From positions 1,960,895 to 2,024,894 of the forward strand of contig NZ_FYDE01000005.1 in NCBI RefSeq assembly GCF_900186535.1: a DNA stretch of 64,000 nt. The letters run 5' to 3'. The position numbers and the translations under genes are program-made. A model generated the notes under the pieces. It was given only the letters and a program-made list of their open reading frames with translations. It had not been told where the DNA came from and made no database searches. Position 1 is the stretch's first letter. Each line of letters starts with the position of its first letter. Shown here piece by piece: positions 51,957-60,262 of this stretch. The stretch comes from Marasmitruncus massiliensis (lineage in GTDB: Bacteria; Bacillota; Clostridia; Oscillospirales; Ruminococcaceae).

Positions 51957-52844
51957 TTAATAGGTAGTGATCAAATTATCTTTCCCGAACCATTTCTGAG
52001 AAATTTCTGCGATTTTACCTTCCGCCGCAAGCTCAGAGAGAGCCTTTTCAACTGCTTCCAGCAGGGCTGTTTCACCTTTCTTGAAAGCGATGCCGTATTC
52101 CTCGGCAGCCATTTTATCTTCCAGAACGGTCATCGGTTTCGCGTTCGCGGTAATATAGTAGTTGGCTACGACGGAATCCATGACAATGGCATCACAGCGT
52201 CCAAGCTCAAGGTCGCCCATCGCGGTGACATAATCGGCATATTCTTTCGCTGCCCCATCTTTGATGGAAGCGTAGATTTCATCTTTTTGCAGTGCCTCAA
52301 GCCCGGAAGAATCGGCCTGCGCAGCAACGATCTTGCCGGCCAGATCGGCTTTGGACTTGATTGCGGAATCATTCATGACGACAACTACCTGGTCGTTGCT
52401 CATATAGGCGCGGCTCAGCTCAAATGCTTCTTTCCGTTCATCTGTGATAGTCAGGCCATTCCAGATGCAGGTGATCTTACCGGTGTTGAGTTCCATTTCT
52501 TTGCTGGCCCAGTCGATCGGCTTTGCCTCAAATTTCATGCCCAGTTTCTCGCAGACAGCTTTGGCAAGGTCGATATCCACACCGATGATTTCATTATTCT
52601 GGTCGGTAAAGCCCATCGGCGGGAACGAAGCGTCCAGGCCCAAAACAAAGGTTTCCGGTAGTTTACTGTCCGCTGCTTCTTCAGAAGAAGACGCCGGGGC
52701 TTCAGAGGAAGCAGCTTCGGAAGACGCGGCGGGCGCCTCAGAAGAAGCGGCCTCGCTGGAAGATGCAGGTGCCGGGGTGGACGCACAAGCGCCAAGCGCA
52801 GCACTCATAATCGCCGCCATTACAATAGAAAGTATTTTTTTCAT
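51957..52844 (-). CDS. Amino acid ABC transporter, substrate-binding lipoprotein
   Basis: 295 residues. Lipoprotein signal with Cys 20 (LGAC), then a ~45-residue linker made almost only of Ser, Ala, Glu and Pro, then a periplasmic-binding-protein type II (SBP_bac_3) domain: LGLDASFPPMGFTDQNNEIIGVDIDLAKAVCEKLG, WNGLTITDERKEAFELSRAYM and a final LAAEGKIAEISQKWFGKDN. Binds a polar amino acid outside the membrane. Start ATG 52842-52844, 7 bases after GGGAG. First gene of the operon. Confidence 0.95.
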   Translation of the reverse strand: MKKILSIVMAAIMSAALGACASTPAPASSSEAASSEAPAASSEAASSEAPASSSEEAADSKLPETFVLGLDASFPPMGFTDQNNEIIGVDIDLAKAVCEKLGMKFEAKPIDWASKEMELNTGKITCIWNGLTITDERKEAFELSRAYMSNDQVVVVMNDSAIKSKADLAGKIVAAQADSSGLEALQKDEIYASIKDGAAKEYADYVTAMGDLELGRCDAIVMDSVVANYYITANAKPMTVLEDKMAAEEYGIAFKKGETALLEAVEKALSELAAEGKIAEISQKWFGKDNLITTY

Positions 52845-53021
52845 TTTCATTCTCCCATAATTCAAATGGATTCACGGATACCCTGATTCAGGCTACCGCT
52901 TCGTTTATTTTACACTTTATCTTGTTAATTGGCTAACCTTGTAGCAAACTGTAAGGCTGAATTAGTCGGTTTTATGACCAATTTGCTAATAAATACGCCG
53001 GTTTTCTTAAAATGTCACGGA

Positions 53022-53807
53022 TTACATCCAATTTCCTTTTAAACTCACTTCGCCGGAAGAAAGGACTCTCTGTTCACCGGACTTTGTCGCTACCAGCAAA
53101 TGAGCATCCCTGTCAATATCGATCGCAGTTGCTTCGTAGACGTCCTCCCCCCGCACGACCTGAACCGTTTTTCCCAGAACACAGGAACGCGCTTTATACT
53201 CCTCAAGAAACTCCCGTGTTGCGAGCTGACGGTAAACGACGGCAAACTGATTCAGGATTTCCGCTATCAGCCGGTTTGCGTCTAATTCACCGCACCCCGC
53301 TGCGGCAAGCGATGTTGCTTTATCCGAAAGCTCCGGCGGAAAGCTGTTGGTAGATACGTTGATGCCGATACCAATTACCGCGTAATCCAGGGTACCACCC
53401 GGAGCAAGCGATGACTCTGTCAGAATCCCGCAAAGTTTTTTCCCGTTCCAGTAAAGGTCGTTTACCCATTTGATTTTTACTGAGACGCCTGAAACCAGCT
53501 CGATTGCTCTGGCGGCGGCTACTGAGACCGCAGAAGTCATCAATATGGAGTATTCGGCCCGCAGCTGAGGACGAAGTATTACCGACATATAAATTCCTTC
53601 GGCATCCGGAGAATAAAAACTGCGGCCCAGCCGCCCTTTCCCCGCGGTCTGCCGGCCCGCCACCACAACAGCCCCATGCGGCGCGCCGTTTTTTGCCAGC
53701 AGTTTTGCCGCGTTATTGGTGGAATCAATAACGCTGTATACGGAAAGCTCTTTGCCCATATCCGCATTCAGATATGCTTTGATTGTTTCCTCGGAAATGG
53801 TTCTCAT
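53022..53807 (-). CDS. birA: Biotin-[acetyl-CoA-carboxylase] ligase, class I
   Basis: Attaches biotin to carrier proteins. 261 residues. YSVIDSTNNAAKLLA, AGRQTAGKGRLGRSFYSP (biotinyl-AMP loop), VKIKWVNDLYWNGKKLCGIL and YAVIGIGINVS are intact. It lacks the N-terminal HTH domain of bifunctional BirA, so it should not act as repressor. Start ATG 53807 after AAGGAAG, 21 bases after the radical SAM gene. Confidence 0.95.
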   Translation of the reverse strand: MRTISEETIKAYLNADMGKELSVYSVIDSTNNAAKLLAKNGAPHGAVVVAGRQTAGKGRLGRSFYSPDAEGIYMSVILRPQLRAEYSILMTSAVSVAAARAIELVSGVSVKIKWVNDLYWNGKKLCGILTESSLAPGGTLDYAVIGIGINVSTNSFPPELSDKATSLAAAGCGELDANRLIAEILNQFAVVYRQLATREFLEEYKARSCVLGKTVQVVRGEDVYEATAIDIDRDAHLLVATKSGEQRVLSSGEVSLKGNWM

Positions 53808-53828
53808 TTAAATTCTTCCTTTTATCTA

Positions 53829-54689
53829 TTAAAATCGCCGCGCATAGCCGCAGCGGCTGCAAAGCGGTTCAGCCGCTTTGCGGCTGGAAAACCCGTTGTA
53901 GATCTTTCTCGCGCGTTCGGAGGATAAGATTTCAGCAAGCGGAGTAGTCAATAAATTCCCAAGCGCCAGGCTGCCATTATGGTCCAGACAGCAGGGTACC
54001 ACCGTTCCGTCAGCGAGAATCCCGATATGGTCACGAAGGCCATAGCAAAATACGGATTCTTCCGTATCCGGCCGTTCGTGATCGGGCCAGTCAAAAATCT
54101 CGGCAAAATTTAAAAATAGCCGTTCACGCAGTTTCAGACTGCCTTGCAAATTTTCTCCCGTTGGAATTTGAATCGCAAGCTCACGCGCGAATAAGTTCAA
54201 AACGGCTTCATTCAGCGCATTTTCGCCTGACCGGCTTTCTGAATCGCCGTTCCAAAGGCGCAGTTCGCAAATCAGCCGCGTGTCTTTTGCTTCGTTGACA
54301 AATGCACAGATCTCGCGGATATAGCTTTCAAGGACTCCGTTACAGTTGTTCGCTTCAAAACTGTGGATGGAAAACGCTACCTTCCGCAGCGCAGGGGAAT
54401 TTAACAGGATATCCTTTACCTGACTGACCAGCACCCCGTTTGTTGTAATGTTGACCTTGATACCGTTTTTTTCACATAGCCCCAACAGTTCTTTCAATTG
54501 AGGATGCAGAAGCGGTTCACCCATCAGATGCAGATAAAGGTAATCTGTATAAGGCTTCACTTCATTGAGCAAAAAAGAAAACTCCTCTACCTTCATAAAG
54601 CGCGGTTCTCTTACCGTTTTCGCACAGAAAGAGCAGGAGAGGTTGCACACATTCGTTATCTCGGCATAAATTTTTTTAAATCGTTTCAC
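53829..54689 (-). CDS. Radical SAM/SPASM-type protein
   Basis: 286 residues. The 4Fe-4S SAM motif CNLSCSFC lies near residue 15, followed by LHLMGEPLLHP and VNITTNGVL of the radical SAM barrel. The C-terminal part has cysteines in a SPASM-like pattern: VFC, then GTVVPCCLDHNGSLALGN, then LCSRCGYARRF. Such enzymes often mature peptides or act as sulfatase-maturase relatives. No precursor peptide is obvious next to it. GTG 54689 behind AGAGGA is preferred; an ATG at 54710 has no binding site. It overlaps the upstream phosphatase gene. Confidence 0.88.
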   Translation of the reverse strand: MKRFKKIYAEITNVCNLSCSFCAKTVREPRFMKVEEFSFLLNEVKPYTDYLYLHLMGEPLLHPQLKELLGLCEKNGIKVNITTNGVLVSQVKDILLNSPALRKVAFSIHSFEANNCNGVLESYIREICAFVNEAKDTRLICELRLWNGDSESRSGENALNEAVLNLFARELAIQIPTGENLQGSLKLRERLFLNFAEIFDWPDHERPDTEESVFCYGLRDHIGILADGTVVPCCLDHNGSLALGNLLTTPLAEILSSERARKIYNGFSSRKAAEPLCSRCGYARRF

Positions 54690-55485
54690 AGTTTCCTCTA
54701 AACATATCACAAAGTATAAATTTTTCGATCAGCTCCGCGACAGCCCCCTCGCAATTAGAACGCTGTGTGATATAATCCGCGTGGCTTTTTACATCATTCG
54801 GTGCATTCTGCACAGCAACGCCGACTCCCGCTCCCGCAATCAATTCGATATCATTCCGGTAATTTCCTGCCGAAACAATATCCTCTGCCGCAATTCCAAG
54901 CGAATCCGCAATCCATTTTGTTGCAAGCCATTTGTTCACGCCGCCGGGCATGATATCCACCGTTCCCGGTTCGGACTCTGCGCAATACAGGTCCAGTCCG
55001 GCCTCGCGGATATAATCTATCGCCAGCTGGTAATTTTCACATGCCACAAACCCGTCGATTTCTTCAAACGGCAGTTCCCACCGGAACCGGTAGCATTCCG
55101 GTTTTTTGCCGGTGGCCCGTGTGATGGATTCGCTTCTTGCGGAGGGCAGATTGATCCCCCAGTAGCTGCTGGTTGTAATATTCAGCGCAACACCGTTTTG
55201 ATTGCAGAAGGTGATCAGCAGATCGGCAGTCTCAGCCGACACCATCTTATTAAAAAGTACCCGTTCACCGGGCATTTTAACCACCCGGCCGCCGTTATTC
55301 ATCACAAAATAATCCGTAAGATCAAAAAGGTGGCGGAGCGGCTCCATACTCTTTCTTCCGGTAACAAAGCAGATGACGGTACCGCGTTCTTTTGCCTCGC
55401 GCAGGCGCAGAAGATTTTTCTCCGGCATATGGGTTCCATGGCTGAAGGTGGTTCCGTCCAAATCCAGAGCCAGCAGCTTCGGCAT
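54676..55485 (-). CDS. Cof-type HAD phosphatase
   Basis: 269 residues. Motif I LALDLDGTTFS (5-15), motif II VTGRK, motif III Lys near WLATKW and motif IV SAGNYRNDIELIAGAGVGVAV. This is the Cof/YbjI (type IIB cap) class, which hydrolyses sugar phosphates, flavin or pyridoxal phosphates. Substrate unknown. Start ATG 55483-55485 after GGGAG. It leads the operon with the radical SAM gene and birA. Confidence 0.9.
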   Translation of the reverse strand: MPKLLALDLDGTTFSHGTHMPEKNLLRLREAKERGTVICFVTGRKSMEPLRHLFDLTDYFVMNNGGRVVKMPGERVLFNKMVSAETADLLITFCNQNGVALNITTSSYWGINLPSARSESITRATGKKPECYRFRWELPFEEIDGFVACENYQLAIDYIREAGLDLYCAESEPGTVDIMPGGVNKWLATKWIADSLGIAAEDIVSAGNYRNDIELIAGAGVGVAVQNAPNDVKSHADYITQRSNCEGAVAELIEKFILCDMFRGNCETI

Positions 55486-55518
55486 TCCGTTCTCTCCCTT
55501 CCGCACATAATGATTATA

Positions 55519-55548
55519 ATTATATCATACACAGCGACAATGGGTCAA
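55519..55548 (-). promoter_or_regulatory. Promoter of the Cof phosphatase-radical SAM-birA operon
   Basis: On the minus strand, -35 TTGACC (55543-55548), 18-base spacer, -10 TATAAT (55519-55524). Confidence 0.65.
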
Positions 55549-55669
55549 TTTTGGCAGGAAGTTTTCCATTCGACATTTTTGAATTTTTTATGTATGATAT
55601 TGAAGATAAGAGGATTTGAATCTCGTTTTATAAACGTAAGGCTTTTGAGGTGGTGAGTGCAGGACAGAA

Positions 55670-56179
55670 ATGACAAATGAAAAATTTAAAAGCTTGGTGG
55701 AGCAGTATGAACGCCTGGTCTTTACCGTCTGTCATCAACTGGTTCCGGACTACCACGAAGCACAGAACCTGACGCAGGATACTTTTGTTGCCGCTTATGC
55801 GCACATTGATACTGTGCGGGAGGAAAACCTGCGCGCGTGGCTGGCACGTATTGCCACCAACAAAGCGAAAGATTACCTGAAAAGCGCCTACAACCGCCGC
55901 GTTTCTTTGTCCGAAGATATCAGCGAACTGGACATTATCCGCACGGAGGAGTCGCCCGAACGGCTTTACTTATCGGGAGAAAGCGCGGATTACATCCGCC
56001 AGACCATTCTGGATCTAAAAGAGCCTTATCATAAAGTATCAGTACTGTTTTTCCTGGAAGAAAAAACAGTCGAAGAAATTTCAGAACTATTGAGCCGCCC
56101 CAAGAAAACTGTTCAGACGCAGCTTTACAGGGCCCGGTCAATGCTTCAAAATCAATTAAAGGAGGAAGTACAGGTATGA
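55670..56179 (+). CDS. ECF-type RNA polymerase sigma factor
   Basis: 169 residues. Region 2 has YERLVFTVCHQLVPDYHEAQNLTQDTFVAAYAHID and LRAWLARIATNKAKDYLKSAYNR; region 4 has KVSVLFFLEEKTVEEISELLSRPKKTVQTQLYRARSML. Start ATG 55670 after AGGA. The following anti-sigma gene overlaps by 4 bases. Leads a four-gene operon of membrane proteins. Confidence 0.94.
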   Translation: MTNEKFKSLVEQYERLVFTVCHQLVPDYHEAQNLTQDTFVAAYAHIDTVREENLRAWLARIATNKAKDYLKSAYNRRVSLSEDISELDIIRTEESPERLYLSGESADYIRQTILDLKEPYHKVSVLFFLEEKTVEEISELLSRPKKTVQTQLYRARSMLQNQLKEEVQV

Positions 56180-56649
56180 ATGATCTTTTCAGTAAAGACG
56201 GACATCTGACAGATGAAGCTTTACACATGCTGGTCGGCGGCAATCCGCTTACGGAATTGGAACGGCTGGAACTATCTGAGCACTTGGCGTTTTGCGACGT
56301 CTGCGTGGCAAAATATGCTGATTTGCTCGAAGACTGCCTGCTTCTTTCTCCGGCAGAACCGGTCGCACCTTCGGTGATCAAACGGATTCAGGCGCGCGCC
56401 CGCAGGATGTTTGCAAATAAGTACGCCACCGCGATTGCAGCGGCATGTTTTGCCATCGTTTTTTGGAACATTGGAGTTTTTGATTTTGGCATAACCGATA
56501 ACAGCAAGCTGTTGAGCCGACTGAGTAATGAGGCCTCGAGTTTCAGCCAAAAAACCGAGCAGATCTCAGCTCATCTATCCGAAGCACTGGACCAATTTAT
56601 GAACCGTTTTACGATTGAAAGGGGTATTAACCATAATGAGAAAAAGTAG
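56176..56649 (+). CDS. Zinc-finger anti-sigma factor
   Basis: 157 residues. Cytoplasmic N-terminal ZAS motif: His36-x3-Cys40-x2-Cys43 (HLAFCDVC), then one membrane helix (~83-102) and an extracellular segment of ~55 residues with coiled-coil character (SRLSNEASSFSQKTEQISAHLSEALDQF). It should hold the upstream ECF sigma factor inactive until a signal. ATGA overlap with the sigma gene shows coupling. Confidence 0.9.
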   Translation: MNDLFSKDGHLTDEALHMLVGGNPLTELERLELSEHLAFCDVCVAKYADLLEDCLLLSPAEPVAPSVIKRIQARARRMFANKYATAIAAACFAIVFWNIGVFDFGITDNSKLLSRLSNEASSFSQKTEQISAHLSEALDQFMNRFTIERGINHNEKK

Positions 56650-57205
56650 CTTTTTCACTTTCTGCTGCGCGTTTATTCCCGGCGCCGGTGAAATGTATCT
56701 TGGGATGATGAAAAAAGGAATCGCGATTATGCTGGGATTTTTCGGCATTATAAGCATCGCAAGCTTTTTAAATCTGGAGTTTCTACTGTTCCTGCTGCCT
56801 ATTATCTGGTTTTATTCATTCTTTGAAACGCTCAACGTCAAGTGGATGACGGAGGAACAGCGGAAAGAAATTGACGACGCCTTTAAATTGGAGCTGCTGT
56901 TCGGCTCGATGAGCTCAAAAAAGTGGCTGAAAACTCTGAACGGCAAAAGTTCTTTATTCGCGGGAAGCGGTTTGATTGTCATCGGCATTTATCTTTTGTT
57001 TTCAAACCTCATCCGCCCGATTATCGATACAATTTTCGATGCTTACGGAATTGACCCGTGGCTTTTCCATTATATTATCCGGTCGATTCCCACCCTGATT
57101 ATATCCATCGCGATTATCGTCTTGGGGATACACCTTGTCCGCGGCAAAAAAACGCCCTCATCTGAAGAAGATTTCGTTGAATTTAAAGGAGAGCATCATG
57201 AATAA
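56636..57205 (+). CDS. Multi-pass membrane protein of the sigma operon
   Basis: 189 residues, start ATG 56636 (overlaps the anti-sigma 3' end by 14 bases). CCAFIPGAGEMYLGMMKKGIAIML followed by ASFLNLEFLLFLLPIIWFYSFFETLN gives two N-terminal helices of a TM2-like kind; two more helices lie near residues ~105-122 and ~150-172. The tail is charged. No function is known; likely a target or sensor within the ECF system. Confidence 0.8.
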   Translation: MRKSSFFTFCCAFIPGAGEMYLGMMKKGIAIMLGFFGIISIASFLNLEFLLFLLPIIWFYSFFETLNVKWMTEEQRKEIDDAFKLELLFGSMSSKKWLKTLNGKSSLFAGSGLIVIGIYLLFSNLIRPIIDTIFDAYGIDPWLFHYIIRSIPTLIISIAIIVLGIHLVRGKKTPSSEEDFVEFKGEHHE

Positions 57206-58145
57206 CAATTTTCAGGAATTCGAAGAAAACGAGTCTAAATCCGCCGAACAGGCTGATCAGTTTACAGGTCAAAATTCTGAAGATACCGCAGACACCGCTT
57301 CGGAACAGGAAGCGGTTCACACAGAGCCGGTAAAAGAAGCCTACCGGTTCCCGCCTGTCCCCCGTGTACATCGGGTCGGAACCTTAACGATGGGATTTTC
57401 GCTGATCGCAACCGGTATTATCGCGCTGATTTCCACATTTTACCCAGGATTTGATCTCACAACTGCTTTTAAACTTTCGCCCGTAATCTTTATTTTTCTT
57501 GGCATCGAAATTTTGATCGCTTACTTTTTTCATAAAGAAGAACGCATCAAATATGATTTTCTCAGCGGCATCGTCTGCTTCTTTCTGATCTGCGGTGGGC
57601 TTGTTCTGGCTGCTCTGCCTACTGTTTGGAGCTATGTCGGGCCCGAGGCGCAGCTTGCGCGGGAACAAGCAGAGTCTGTGGTGGAAAATGACATCTATCA
57701 GGCCCTTCAAAGCATTCCGTCCGTCGAATCTGTTTCAGTGGATACAGACCTGTCCTATAGGGTTCCCTATACTGCCGGGTCTGATTTCGAAAAACTGGCA
57801 GCCCGCGCCAGAATCCATGTATATACGAACCTGACAGGGCCGTTTGCCGACGAAAATGCTTTTGCAGAAGCAGGCAAAACCTTACTGAATCAGCTGAATT
57901 CCCTCCCCTATCAATACCGCTCCATTTCGATCGAATATTCCGATGAAAATAAACGCTTTGACCTGAATTTATCCACGCCGTTTCAATATCAGCTGAGCAC
58001 GGACAAACTGGCAAATCTGGTAGACAGCGACCGGTATGAACCCGATATGGCAGAAACTGAGACCGACGTTGAACTACCGAACGAACCTGTCACTGCGTCC
58101 AGCGAAATAACGGCCGCGTTTGAGGATTCGGTTCCGGAAGAATAA
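57198..58145 (+). CDS. Membrane protein of the sigma operon
   Basis: 315 residues, ATG 57198 after AAAGGAG, overlapping the previous gene by 8 bases. An acidic N-terminus (~1-58, rich in Glu, Ser, Gln), then about four membrane helices (RVGTLTMGFSLIATGIIALIS, LSPVIFIFLGIEILIAYFF, FLSGIVCFFLICGGLVLAAL), then a soluble, probably extracellular domain (~165-290) and an acidic C-tail. No family recognised with confidence. It ends the operon. Confidence 0.75.
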   Translation: MNNNFQEFEENESKSAEQADQFTGQNSEDTADTASEQEAVHTEPVKEAYRFPPVPRVHRVGTLTMGFSLIATGIIALISTFYPGFDLTTAFKLSPVIFIFLGIEILIAYFFHKEERIKYDFLSGIVCFFLICGGLVLAALPTVWSYVGPEAQLAREQAESVVENDIYQALQSIPSVESVSVDTDLSYRVPYTAGSDFEKLAARARIHVYTNLTGPFADENAFAEAGKTLLNQLNSLPYQYRSISIEYSDENKRFDLNLSTPFQYQLSTDKLANLVDSDRYEPDMAETETDVELPNEPVTASSEITAAFEDSVPEE

Positions 58146-58151
58146 AAGAAT

Positions 58152-58180
58152 AAATGCCGCTCTACTGAGCGGCATTTTTA
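58152..58180 (+). terminator. Terminator of the second ECF operon
   Basis: AAATGCCGCTC (58152-58162) pairs with GAGCGGCATTT (58167-58177), followed by TTTTTA. Confidence 0.9.
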
Positions 58181-58271
58181 TGAAAGAAAACAAATTTTCA
58201 GCTCTGATATTTTTTGACGAACGGTATATAGTAATCAATACGGAACTTGATTGCTAAAAACGATTGTGATA

Positions 58272-58310
58272 AAATAAAAAACGCCCGCCGCAAAAGCAGA
58301 ACGGGTGTTT
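58272..58310 (-). terminator. Terminator of the small membrane protein gene
   Basis: On the minus strand ACACCCG pairs with CGGGCGT around an inner TCTGC/GCGG stem, followed by TTTTTTATTTTA (58272-58283). Confidence 0.75.
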
Positions 58311-58315
58311 TTAGA

Positions 58316-58705
58316 TCATGCATCGCTTTTTACACGGATATAAACGTATTTGGTCTCACGCACCGCCAGAACAATCAGCGTCAGGCTGACAACGATATCC
58401 AGCACGGTTCCGATGATTGAAAAATCCAGCAGTCCCAATTCCGCCCGACTGAACAGCTTCATAAAGATCAGGTTCAAAACCACCGACGCTGACACTGCAG
58501 CGTAATAGGCAATCAAATCCTTTGTAGATATTGAGGACACAATATTTTTGCAGATCAGGACAATTCCAAACAAGATGACTGCTCCTGCTGAAATGTAAAC
58601 AGATACCGGCAAATGCTCAATTTCAGTTGAAAAAACAAAAGTCAAAGCTAAAAATCTGCCTGCCGTTTGAAACATCAATAGATACAACATAATCTTTTTA
58701 AGCAA
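58316..58705 (-). CDS. Hypothetical four-helix membrane protein
   Basis: 129 residues, start TTG 58705, 6 bases after GGGGGG. Four hydrophobic helices (LLMFQTAGRFLALTFVF, VSVYISAGAVILFGIVLI, LIAYYAAVSASVVLNLIFM, IIGTVLDIVVSLTLIVLA) and a short basic tail. No family recognised. Single gene with its own consensus promoter and terminator. Confidence 0.7.
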   Translation of the reverse strand: MLKKIMLYLLMFQTAGRFLALTFVFSTEIEHLPVSVYISAGAVILFGIVLICKNIVSSISTKDLIAYYAAVSASVVLNLIFMKLFSRAELGLLDFSIIGTVLDIVVSLTLIVLAVRETKYVYIRVKSDA

Positions 58706-58759
58706 GCGCAGCCCCCCTTTCTTTAAACTTCAACAATTAATTGCTCAGAACTGTTCATA

Positions 58760-58788
58760 ATTTTAGCCGATTTGGACTTAATTGTCAA
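58760..58788 (-). promoter_or_regulatory. Promoter of the four-helix membrane protein gene
   Basis: On the minus strand, consensus -35 TTGACA (58783-58788), 17-base spacer, -10 TAAAAT (58760-58765). Confidence 0.85.
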
Positions 58789-58808
58789 GTCCGCTAAAAT
58801 TAAGCAAT

Positions 58809-59399
58809 TTATTCCGCATGATCGAGCAGCGCTCCAACGCTTTCATAGCTTCCGGTCAGCAGGGCAACAACCCCCTTATAAACGACAATCGGATCGTTTA
58901 AAAATCTCGACTGTATCTGTTCACAGCTGGTGAGATCCGGCAAAAGTATGGTAAGGGACAGCAGGTCACTTCCTATGTCTTTAATGGTCAGCGTCAAAAG
59001 ATAACCGTCCTCCACCTTTTTGACTTCCGTCTTATTCTGGGCGCGGCGCTGTTGGATAACAAAATATCGTTTGGCGGCTTCAAGAGCTTTATCACGCACA
59101 GAAAGAGGCAGGTCTTTTTCAAAAGTTTGTGCCGCGCTCGTTCCCAGCGGTGTGATCACATAGCAGCGTTGATTTTCCTGGGTGGACTCTACGGCAATAT
59201 GTTCACTTTTCACCAAACCGGCAGCGGCACTTGCCGCTTCAAAATAATTGCCGATTCCCTGATCCACAAAAACCTCAATCAATGCTCCAACCGGCATTGG
59301 GCAGCCAATATGGTGGAGAATGTAGCAAATCATCATTTTAAGCTCATAATCGGTCGTCAGGCCGCCAGGCTCTACGCCCCCGCGAAATACATCGTACAT
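58809..59399 (-). CDS. DUF4364-family protein
   Basis: 196 residues. ELKMMICYILHHIGCPMPVGALIEVFVDQGIGNYFEAASAAAGLVKSEHI at the start looks like a winged helix, and YVITPLGTSAAQTFEKDLPLSVRDKALEAAKRYF follows. This matches clostridial DUF4364 proteins, believed to be DNA-binding but unstudied. Single gene. Confidence 0.85.
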   Translation of the reverse strand: MYDVFRGGVEPGGLTTDYELKMMICYILHHIGCPMPVGALIEVFVDQGIGNYFEAASAAAGLVKSEHIAVESTQENQRCYVITPLGTSAAQTFEKDLPLSVRDKALEAAKRYFVIQQRRAQNKTEVKKVEDGYLLTLTIKDIGSDLLSLTILLPDLTSCEQIQSRFLNDPIVVYKGVVALLTGSYESVGALLDHAE

Positions 59400-59517
59400 G
59401 TTATTCCCTCCATAAGCCTGTACTTTTTATATATTACATCATTTTTGAATAGATTGCAAAGATATCCTGCCGGAATTTGGCACAGAAAATTTTCGGGATA
59501 CCGGAAAGTGAGGACCT

Positions 59518-60246
59518 ATGAAAAAAGAGCCGGACAGATTAAACTCCCACTCAAAGTTTTGGATTGCAGTTACAGTACTGTTTTTTATATTGCTTGTAGC
59601 GATCACCGCCGTCAGCATGCCGTTCTTTTCCCGATTGTCAGACCCTGCGACACAGCAAAAATTACAGTTGCTGGTGGAATCCATGGGTTTCAGCGGATTT
59701 TTTCTGGTGCTTGGCATACAGATCATCCAAGTCATCATCGCTTTTATTCCCGGTGAACCGGTTGAACTTCTTGCCGGGGTTCTCTACGGGGCCTGGGGCG
59801 GACTATTCCTCTGCCTGCTGGGAATCGTTCTTGCTTCCTCCGCAATTTTCTTCACCGTTCGCCGGTTTGGCTATCCGCTGGTCCTCCGCCTTTTCGGGAA
59901 GGAGAAGATCCGGGACTTTAAATTTCTCAACAACACCGAAAAGGTCGAAATTGTTACTTTTATCCTGTTTTTGATTCCGGGCACTCCGAAAGACATGCTG
60001 ACCTATCTGGCCGGTATCAGCGGGATTAAGCCGTCCCGCTTTCTGCTGCTTTCCGCTTTCGCGCGCATTCCGTCCATTGTTACTTCTACCACAATGGGCG
60101 CAACAATGAGCCATGGCAACTGGAAAATGACACTCTTAATTTTTCTGCTGACTGCTGGAACCGGGCTTCTCGGAATCCTTTATAAAGATAAAATTATCAG
60201 CCACCTTCACCGCCAGCATAAAAAGCCAAAAAAATCCGATGCCTGA
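59518..60246 (+). CDS. TVP38/TMEM64-family membrane protein (VTT/DedA-like)
   Basis: 242 residues. The family core FIPGEPVELLAGVLYGAWGGLFLCLLGIVLASSAIFFTVRRFG (~80-122) and FLIPGTPKDMLTYLAGISGIKPSRFLLLSAFARIPSIVTSTTMG (~152-195), with 5-6 membrane helices. Related VTT proteins take part in lipid scrambling or transport. Start ATG 59518 after GAGG. Ends at a bidirectional terminator. Confidence 0.93.
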   Translation: MKKEPDRLNSHSKFWIAVTVLFFILLVAITAVSMPFFSRLSDPATQQKLQLLVESMGFSGFFLVLGIQIIQVIIAFIPGEPVELLAGVLYGAWGGLFLCLLGIVLASSAIFFTVRRFGYPLVLRLFGKEKIRDFKFLNNTEKVEIVTFILFLIPGTPKDMLTYLAGISGIKPSRFLLLSAFARIPSIVTSTTMGATMSHGNWKMTLLIFLLTAGTGLLGILYKDKIISHLHRQHKKPKKSDA

Positions 60247-60262
60247 ACACCGGATTTTTTGT
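60230..60262. terminator. Bidirectional terminator between TVP38 and secreted-protein genes
   Basis: AAAAATCCG (60230-60238) pairs with CGGATTTTT (60251-60259). T runs on both strands (plus TTTTTTG, minus TTTTTTGGC). Confidence 0.8.

Noticed and set aside
55590-55660. ECF-type autoregulated promoter (AAC...CGT) before the second sigma gene
   Set aside because: A CGTA is present near 55636, but no AAC-type -35 lies at 16-17 bases upstream.
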